A DNA stretch of 64,000 nt from Pardosa pseudoannulata (lineage: Eukaryota; Arthropoda; Arachnida; Araneae; Lycosidae): positions 2,125,120 through 2,189,119 of the forward strand of contig CM063509.1 in the NCBI GenBank assembly GCA_032207245.1, given 5' to 3'. Shown piece after piece: positions 40,701-51,288 of this stretch (position 1 is the stretch's first letter; each line of letters starts with the position of its first letter). A model generated the notes under the pieces. It searched no databases and was not told the origin of the DNA. It worked only from the letters and a program-made list of their open reading frames with translations. A program made the position numbers and the translations under genes.

Positions 40701-43700
40701 CCATTGCGGTTGACTATGGGGAAGGAGCTCTTCGAGGATCTGTGGAGGATATGCACTTCGGTTGATTGTTCCGCTGGTTGATTGAGAACTGATATTGAGG
40801 CAAAGTTACTGACGGAGCTCATTGCTGGAGTGGTTTTCATTTTGTTCATAGCAATGGGAGTAGTATTAGGATGGCAAACACCTACAACACCCGAATTCGA
40901 AATAGTCGTATTTTCAGATGCAATTTTAATATTGGTCTGCTGAATGTCTGTTTGTGCAATGGCCATGCTTTCACTGGGTTCGGGTTTAACCACTTTTTTA
41001 GACACCGTTAAATTTATTGCTTGATCATCTTGGGTATTGTTACTGGCTTGCCAATTGAAAGGAGACACAGTTGCTTTTGTCCAATTTGTATTCGTTTTCT
41101 GTGAAAATTCACAATCCGACCTGGAACTGACAGCTTCCGACTTCATAACAGGTACATCTTCCTTGAAGGAACTGCACTTATTAATGATATCTAGGGAGCC
41201 TGTTTGTGATTTTCCGTTATTTTTACAAGGGCTACTTGACAAAACTATTGGAGAAATAGCATTTGATATTGTTGCAGTTGTCATCACCTGTGGCGATGGA
41301 GTATTAGAAGAAACTTTAGGGGAATCAAGATCCAAAGTTTTCGAATTGGATGATTCTTGAACTTTTTCAACAGACATCGGTTTGGCACTGCAGGTATTGT
41401 TTTTAATGATATCTTTAACTTTACAACTAGTCGATGGGTTTTTATTCAAAGGTCTGTTGAAAAATAAACCATTTGTAGAGTTTGAAAAAGTATTTGGATT
41501 ACACAATGATTTTTCATTCGCCAATTCAACCAGTTCCATTTTTACATTATTATCTGTACAAAAACTATTCTGTTCTTTTATAAAAGCAGATTGTTCGGAT
41601 CCTTTCAGCTGCTCCAACCCAAGAGAAGAACAGTTTGTTTCTGGATGGATGTCACGATGGACTGTTTGTTTGGGGGCCGTGGGAATCACAGCCGCAGTCA
41701 CGTGCTTCAATACACTACTCTTCACAGGAGAATCTGTCGCAGTTTTACCAGATTTAAATAAAGGCTGCTTATCACTCACGTCATTTACAGTTATCACAGG
41801 AGAACTACCTAAAAAACACACACAGAATCATCTGTAAAATTTTTTATCTATATAATATAATTTACATCTAGAAATACATAATTCCTTTGGCTTAGGTTAA
41901 ACTTAGGTTAAAACACTTTAGTATTTAACCAAAAGACATGTTTTATACAAAATTAATAGAGCATTCTTAATAGCTTTCAGTACTTTTATTGAAATGTAAA
42001 ATTACAAAACAAAATGAAATTTAACTGAATTTTTTTATAATTTTACACATTAGACACTTGGTTTGGATACTGAACAAAAGTAACAGTTATCCATGCCTGG
42101 TTTTAAGTCTCATAAACTTTTAGAAAGCACATCAGATATGAGGCCGGATACTTCTAAATGAAATTTTGCTAATTGATTTTCATTATTAAGTTAGTATTAG
42201 TGTATCTAAAACATTTTTCTTGACCTAAAATAGAATATATTCATAAACATATTAAAAAATATGAATAAAAATTATATTTAGAACTTTACTTAAGATGATG
42301 AAAACAAATAGACTATTTTACGACTTTTAATCTAAATTTATTAATAAAAATTTAAATGCTTAACCTTTTAGATTATTAATTAGGAACATTCAATGTACAT
42401 TACTTATCTGAATATGAAAATTTGATGAAATAAACATTAAATAAGAGCGAGCCCTTTGATATTATATTATCCTGTTGTCTAATAGACATAAATAAAAAAT
42501 TACAATCTGATACAACTAATCATCTTGAAGCCAGAAATATCCACCCTATGATTAGTCTATTTTCTTTTAAGGGGAGCATAAAACTCAAAACTCTATAAAT
42601 ACATTAATAAAACCATATAAATTAATAAGCATAGTGACATTTCTCTTGGTTATTTCTCAGGCTTGCAACTGCTGAGATACTTTCAAAAAAGTGAGAAAAG
42701 TGACAAATAATACAGAATAAGTGACTAAACATTGAAAAAAAAAAGTGATTTTTTTTCTCCTCTTGATTACTAGATGCTATTATTAAGATTTCTCTATTTA
42801 TTTTAGCTCTAAATCAAATGATTCATGCAAGACATAATTTTAGCATCGAATACAAACAGGTTAAAAATTTTGTTTAACACAACTCAACATTGCTTTTTAT
42901 TCAAGAAAATCTATAAATTAGATTTGAATACATACAATACATTAATTTTATAATCACAATTTTCTGCATATATTAATGATATTTTGAAATACGTACATAG
43001 CTAGATTAGAGTGTCTAAACAAAAATTGTGAAGTAAAAGAAAAAGAGAAATATGTGCTCTGACGTAAGTTACTACTTTAATGTATTAAATGTACATTTCA
43101 GGAACTTCTTTACAATTTTTAAAATCACTAAATTCTGGAAACCATATGACTAATTACATTTTAATAAGAAAAATAAGATGAGAGCATCATATTTTTGGTA
43201 TTTTATTTGTCAGTTTTGTTTCGATTTGGTTGTGTCGAGTGATTGTAGTGCTTGGACTAAGAACAAAATACGGTTCATTACATTGTCAGACCCCATGATA
43301 CACCATGAAAAAAGTGACTAAAAATGACTATTTTCTTAAAAAAGTGACTAAAAATGACTATTTTCTTAAAAAAGTGACTAAAGGTGAGAAAAGTGACAGA
43401 ATTGCAAGCCTGTTTCTCCATCTGTCTAAAAATACACATTACAGTTTTCAATTATAGATTTTAAGACTATAAATTTATATATTATGCCCTCATTTCAGAA
43501 CCCCACTTAGAACTATGTACATGAAATAACATTGGTATACACTGTCTTTTAGCATGAATAATAGCTTATTTATTCAGATGATAAATATAATTTCTGAAAT
43601 TAGAATTATGCATTAAAAAATGACAAATGGACCAAAGTCAAGAAAGCAATAGTGAAATGGAGAGAGAGAAAACAAAAAAAAATACTAACTTGAAACTTTT

Positions 43701-46700
43701 TCATAACCGGGTTTACCCTCAATATTTGCAGGTGTTTCTTGAGTGCTGACTATAGTGATTGTGGTGGACACCGGAGTGGAGACTGCAGAAACAACTGTTG
43801 GGGCATGACTGTTGGGTTGCGACTGGGGCCGGACTTCTTTGCCATCACTAGCACCAAGTTTAGTAGCGATACCGACATCTTTGATGTTGATGCAACACTG
43901 AGAACATCGCGTCTGTGGACTTTCTTCAAAAGGTGAAACTAAAGTGGGCGTAGGAACTGAATCAGCTATGAAAGGAGAATGAGATGATTTCTTTGAGTGT
44001 CTGCTGGGCGAAGTCACGTCTGACTTAGGAGATTCAATGGGTGGTGACAGAAGATCTGGTTTCAACGCCGGAGAGTGGCTCACTTCAATTTTACACGGAT
44101 GCACTTTATTCGTTGGATGCCTGTTGAGGTTTTTATTGTCCAGCTTGGAATTGTTTCGAAGATCGTCCTTATCCGGGGTGAGACACGACGGAGAAAGCTT
44201 ACAGCAGTCTTCATTCACTTTGTCACAACAGTGTTTGTTGTCGGTCTTGGATTTGGGTCTCGAGGAGGGCACAAGACAGTCCAAGTGGCTCTTCATGAGC
44301 CGGCTGTCCTCCTGCAACTCTTCCAGTTCCTTGCTGCTCATAGTCATGTGACCAGTGTAGGCTGGGTGCCTTTCTAAAGAAGGGATAAGGTGAGGATAGG
44401 GTGAAGGTGAAGCCACATGACTGGTGGGGGTCAGAGGGGTGCCTAAACCAATGCCATGAGAAAAGAAACTGTGGTCTGCAGGAGAGAAATAGACATTTGT
44501 TTCACTTTGATCCATTAGATGGCCATGACAAAATAAAGAAAAAGATACTGAAAAGAAACTTTATTAAGAATTCAGGCTATTGCACAGAGCATCCTCCCCC
44601 TCAAAATAAAATAATCCTTATCTAACAACTGGAATAAGTCTTGTATTTTTGACAACCCACTATTACATACTTCCCAAGCAGCAGTGGTTAGAAGAAAAAA
44701 TTAAAATACGAGGGGCTCTATTCAGTAAAATAAATCTTTGATACCATTATAAACAAAAAACTATTTAAAAAGAGCTAATGTCACTATATTACATGTCAAG
44801 AATATTATTAAGATTTGACTGAAGTATAATAAAGAGATCAACTTTCATCACTAATGATTAATATATATTTAGAATATTTTATTCAATTGTATATTGGCTA
44901 ATAATTTTTTGAAACATGAATTCACTCAAAAGTAAATTTTTTTAAAAGGATAAAGATAACTTCACTTGCACTGCCAGGAAGGGAAAAAAAATTCAAATAT
45001 TTATATCTACCTCCATGAATGCACAAATGACAAAAAAGACTAAATGACATTTCGACTAAAAATATTATAAGATACTTTAATTATGGAAATCAAATCCTAA
45101 ATTATGAGTAGTTTCCAAATTTTAAACCATGAATAGAACCAAATTTCTGCTACATATCAGAATGTAAAAATATATCCTCCTAAATGTATTTAAAACACAA
45201 GATTCAGCATGGTCATTATATCTCAATTATTTACAAATTATGCATGGTATACATAAATTTTGTCCGGTTAAAAATAAAAATTTTACGATTTTGAGCTGTT
45301 TATCATATAATACTCTACATATACTTTGATGTTAATCCACGCAAGGATATGTAGTAATTTAACCTTGATATAGGTTCTACACTACAGAACACAAACAACT
45401 TGCCATATATGTAAGCAGAAACCAAAGTCAAATGTTTTTCCTTTGTTTAGAATCTGGATAGGTGTGCATGAAAAACTGTAATAAATTTAAATATTAAGTA
45501 TTGTGAGCTATGAAGATAAAAAGAAGTAAAGAAATGAACTCAATTTAAACTGTATCTATATTGTAATTATTCATCATCAACAAAATAATATGTAAAGCAT
45601 TATGTATGTATGCATGTATATATGTGTGCGTGCACATGGATATATGACGGAACCCGAAGCTTTTCAAGAGACCAAGAGATTAAAACTTCTTAAGTAAGAA
45701 AATTTCTTAAACAGGACTGAAAAATACATTTAAAAATATTTTAATCCAGTAGTAGTTTGTTTTTTCACTTGTAAATGTTTTCTCGTAACTATTATACTGC
45801 CTTTTCTCAGAATATATTTAACATATTAATTGAGTATACATATTTTAAAAGTATTTAAAATATTAACCTTAATCAAGAATAATTCAGATGGTTTTAATAA
45901 TAAAGAAAGCATTCGGTACAGATGTAAACTGAAGAAAATAGTAGCAATATATTAATTAGCATGAATAATTTTTATTCCTACGCATTAGTGTCAGATTTAC
46001 TGTTATAATCCAAAACTTTCGTTCTTGTTTGGGATGGTTTGTGAAAAGAACTGATTTGAGATTGCATGAAATGATGTCTGTAAGATTCGCGTCCGTCTCT
46101 GTCAGTGCTCTAGACAAGTGTTTGTCAAAGCAAACTTTTGTAAGACATCATTGCAAGCAGTGAACAATTGGAAAATTGGAGGTGTCAAGCGTGTCATCTA
46201 TCCACGCACCGATAGAGAAAAAGGAATTGTGCTTTGTATGCATAAGTCAGCCAAGCACCAAGGGTACCCCAAGGACAAAGTTAAAAGAGTGGTGGGGACT
46301 CCCGGCTGAACTCTGAAAGAGTAGGTTGATCTAGAGTGATTTTCTCTTGGGATGAAAGGTTCCATCTGCACATAGTTTAATTTTTCTTAAATAAATCAAC
46401 CAGCTTCGCTGACTCCAAGAAACCCATGCAAAGTCGTGACTACAGTGTGACTGTAGATCGAAACAGAGACAGTGCGACAGCTCAGCGCATAACAATGTTT
46501 ATCCCAATTCTCTATTACTGTTACCATTCAATTCTTTCACAAATATGTACTTTGAATCTCTGTTCGATAAAAAACTAATTAAGCTTTACGATATAATGAA
46601 AAAGGAGGTTTCAAGGAAATAAAAGCAGGAAACTTTTAAAACAAGGAAATTAACTGTTATAAGACATGTGAATAAAATTTGTGTTAAGCAGAAATACTTA

Positions 46701-48250
46701 AACAGAATTTCTCAAGCAGGTTCCACAGCATATAAGTGTGTGTATGTAAATATATTACAAATAATTTTGTAATGTATACTATCGTAAGAGTGCATTACTT
46801 TACTGCCCCTATTTTTGATGTAGTCTATATTTTAAGCTCAAAATTTTCTCATTTACATGTAAATTTACTCTTAATTTCAATTATTTAGAAATATACCACA
46901 TATTTACTTTGCTCTTATATATTTTGGTCACACCAAATTTCTTATTTCCACGCTGATGAAATAATCTGAATTCTTTATTTTCTTTTCAAGTATGAATTAA
47001 AAAAATAATAAGATTATATAAATTTGGAAAATCATTTTTAATAACAGAAAGAAAGGCGAAAATAAAAATATTTTCTGTGAGCATCCCCTGTGACCATTTC
47101 AATAATAACTATACAGAAACAGAATTAACCTATAAAAAAAATTTAAATGGATGCCATTTACTGAAATTACATGAAATATTCATATACTCAATTGAATATA
47201 TATCTTTTCAAAAACTCATAAATTCTTACTAAGGTAAAATTTAAATCAAAAGATTGACAATATAAGACAAATATAAAAGTAAACTGCATGGAAAATACTT
47301 TAACACATAGGACAAAATTGATGCCAGGAGGCCAAGTTATTTTTTTTGTAACCCAAAAAAGATTAGTGAAGGAATTTGGAATAAATACCATATTTCCATG
47401 TGTATAACATATTCCTTTTAAAAAAGGGGGGCATGCAAGTGACTTTTTATATTATAAATTAATTGGTATAGAGATGAAACGAATCGATATCCAACATAGT
47501 TTCAGTGTCATTCTTCAGACAACTCAATTCTGGACCAATTAGTCGCAGGTTTAAGATGTCAGTGGGAACTGGAATTCAAGATCTTATAAGGGACTGAATT
47601 TTCAGTGTTTAGTGAGCCATTTGGACAAGCAATCTAATTCTACTGTAGATATGAGATCAAGCCAGAAGTCTAGAGTTAATAATTACTATTCCTTACACTG
47701 TCTAATATAAAAGTAAGGTATAATAGGTTTAGGTTTAGTTTAGAGTGATACGGTCTACTTTTTGCAACACGAGGGCTAATGAGACCAGGACCTACAGCTT
47801 AAAATCGATTGCGAACAGCTACGACCTTCCATGCCACTGTGGGATTCGAACCCATGAACTCCGGTACCCTACCCAATTGGCCATCATTCAGCAAGGTATA
47901 ATAGGAGTGATATAAAGAGGCAGTAATGCGTCTAATATTTATGAGATTTGCATGGGTCAATATAGTATTAAAAAAGTGCAATTAAATTCTTCTCAGTTTA
48001 TAAAGAAAGATTAATGGAAAGAAATATATAACACTGCACTGAAAGCATTTATAAGTTATACCAATTAACATTGTTTAATACATAAATCATTTTTAGTTGA
48101 ATATTTTGCTACATATTTATTGCAGATATATAATTTAGGAATTGCAGTTCACTTTATAGGACCCTTAATGGATATTCATAAAAACAATGGAAGGCAACTG
48201 ATATCAATTCATAAACATTGAAAATATCAAGCATAGACTGAATGCAGTCA

Positions 48251-48302
<52 letters not shown>

Positions 48303-51241
48303 TCACAAATATATGTGCATATATGTTTGTATGGGTTTCTGACAAAAATTATATGTATCATTTGTATTCATTCTCATTTGAAACTTAAAATTTTTTAGAA
48401 ATTCAAGGAGGAACAATCATTTTATGCACATTTAATCACATTTCAAGTTTCAACATATTATTAAAAATACCGTTCTGAAAAAAATGTATTTGAAGTTTAT
48501 GAAAGCAACTTTAACTATTAAAAAATTAAAATACATGTTTAAAATTCCCCACACTTTCTTGCGTCAGAACTTTCTAATTGTCAAGTTGCTAATTAAAAAT
48601 ACTAGAAAAAATGTTTAAACTAATCTTCATGAAAATTTTAAAAGTTTTGTTCCAAAAAGGCTCTTTAAAAGGCTTTAAATTCCCAACTTCAAGTTCCGAA
48701 GTCACTACTTACATTTTGTTTTGACAGCTGTCACTGATGCTTAACCACTGTTACTTTTCCTTAAAATGTCGTACAGACAATACAAAAACAGATTTAGAAG
48801 CCTAAAGGTTGAAATTTTACAACTGAAAAATAAAAAATATATATATATGATTTTTGGCAAAAAATGACATTTTTCACGTAGAGGGATACCTTAAACTGTT
48901 AAGTTTTCTGAAAGGGTTATTTTCAAAGAGTGCTTGCTTGTTATGAATGTACTTTTCTCAAAAATCAAGCATGTCTGAAAACCTTAAATGCAGATGAAAA
49001 AATGATGTTGCAGATTCATAAAAAATAAAATTATTTAAAAATCAACTAACATCAAGGCAACAAAGAAACAACTATCACTTCAGGACAGAAATGTTGGTAT
49101 TCAACATAGACAGCTGATTCATAAGCTTTTCAGCAAATACATTATCAGAAAGGGTCAAATTAGGATCAACGGGTTCTAACATGACATGGCAATAAATTTG
49201 AAAAAAATAGATAAACATAAAGATAAAAAAAGGAAGATAAGGATCTTCTACATCATGGAAGAGGTAAATTGGAAATAGTTAAAAATAAATAAATAAAACA
49301 AAAAAGGGAAGGGCATTTTGAAATGAAGCAAATGAAGCCACAACAGTAAATGTTTACTGATTTTTAAAAAAAAAAAAATTCTGGATTAAAAGATAAACTC
49401 TCTGGATATAAAAGTCAAGATTTATCAATTTCTTGAATCCTCTTGGAGCTTGTTTGAGGCATCTTTCACTCAAACGAAGTAGCCACCAAAATAATTATAT
49501 TGTATGAACTAAAGGAAAGCTTTTACTTTTTATTAATAGATAATAGGAATAAAATACTGCAATGATGGCTACAAACCCAAAAACCAATCATTTCTTTTAT
49601 CCTTCTCTCACTTGATATGCATATATGTATGTGTATTTACAAGAAATTATGCATGATGATTACATTCAGTCATGTCAAACTTGATATTTTATTTCATATT
49701 TATATAATGACAGTTCAAAAATATTTTTTTAATTTTATGCATCAATATTATATAAATATACATATAATGGATTTTTAAGCCTTTTTTTTCCAACAGTTAT
49801 TATTCAAGACTTTAATACAGAAAACAGCAATATCGTATCTTAGAATCTAGTATTATATTTTAATATTTCTATCGGCATCTTTTGGAACCCCATCAACATA
49901 TAACTAGAGTTAATAATTTTGGCCCTACCCCATATTTTTATGTAATATGTGAAATCAAATTCTCGGGATTTTTCAGTCCAACAGCATCATTTTGTTATTG
50001 ACATTTAAATGAAATACAAGCTCTTAGTTAATGAGATATTTGGTACAAATACCTTTATGGTCAATGAGAGGTGAAAGATGAGTGGTTGAACCCAACCGCG
50101 AGACTAGTCCTTGAGTGAGGAAAGCTCCATTGTCAGGAGAGGGTGCACCAAACAATGGGAATAAGTTAGTATTCATGGAATAACGCCCATAGCCTCCTGA
50201 AACCAGAGAGTCAATTCTTTAAAACAAAAAATTATAAAAAAAGGTAATAAATCATGAACCGAAATTAGGATATCACAAATAAATTCATTCATTGTTAAAA
50301 ATAAGATTATGACACAAAGGCAACATTTCTGCCTTATTAATAAATTGGGGATTTGCTGCAAATAATATTGACAGTGTAAAACTAAGAGCAATCTCTTTCA
50401 TTTAAACTTCCTTAACACATCATATGCGAGCTTGGAGAATGCGGCAATACGAGCGTAGCAGGGGAAATCCCAAAAAAAATACTGATCTCCCTTTCCCGCC
50501 GATAACACACACTCTGTACAAAAGGGAGATTACTCGTTCACGCAGATAACGATTGGGCAATCAACCATTCTCACATGTAATGTGTTAATAATGTCCCTTT
50601 TTCTTTCTAAACCTCCTTTATAATTTTTCAAGTTATTAGAGCTGATAAGGTGTGTCATTCTTAAACTAGATTAGGTAATGAAATCCATGGTTTGTCCCCA
50701 AGTGACTATGGCTTGATCTAATGGGAAATTGCTGTACCAAGACCCTTAAAACAGCATTACATGGTGTTTGTATATTTTGAACATATATGCATCAGTTTAT
50801 GGGACTTAAAAAAGAAATGATAGAATTGGATTGGACATATCCTTTGACCAGAGAGATAAGCACATAAGCATAATGAGATGCAAGGCAAAAAATTCATTTA
50901 CAGGGTTCCCACTCTTTTTCCAGAACAAAAATTAAGCACTTTTTAAGGACCTAAGTAATTTTTTATAAGGACCTACTTGAAATACATGGCATAACAACAT
51001 AAACCCTATTTCCTGAAGAACCTATTTTAATGATTATGAACCAGACAAGGCATGTTCCATAAATGCCCTACCATATTTCAGAATTAAGTTTTTAAAAATG
51101 CCTAAAAATTAATATAAGATAAATCTATTTGATAAAAACATTTGGAAAATGTACATCAAAAGCTTTTTGAGTGATCAAATTAAAAATAAATTGCGAATAA
51201 AATACAATACTATAAGCAGGACTTTGTGAGGGTTTAAAAAT

Positions 51242-51288
<47 letters not shown>

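Larger units (their letters stand above)
44476..50052. other. intron between exons 2 and 3
   Basis: 5,577 bp. It contains a GC-richer unexplained stretch at 46,070-46,510, a SINE (47,728-47,892), a (TA)n tract (48,252-48,299) and truncated copy 4 of the GGTATCC MITE (48,439-48,890). No gene was recognised. Confidence 0.6.

Noticed and set aside
41037..41837. Plus-strand ORFs opposite exon 40,435-41,808
   Set aside because: Shadow frames of the minus-strand coding exon.
43739..44377. Plus-strand ORFs opposite exon 43,690-44,475
   Set aside because: Shadow frames of the minus-strand coding exon.
44513..44515. ATG before the MDQSETNVYFSPADHS reading as the gene's start codon
   Set aside because: A strong acceptor (TCTCCTGCAG) lies 3' of it, and the exon beginning there joins the upstream exon exactly in phase. 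The ATG is intronic.
47387..47720. Relative of the GCGTATAATCC element
   Set aside because: Only one end (TTTCCATGTGTATAAC) is similar; no second terminus was found.
48154..48345. ORF with an Ile-Tyr repeat
   Set aside because: Produced by translation of a (TA)n microsatellite.
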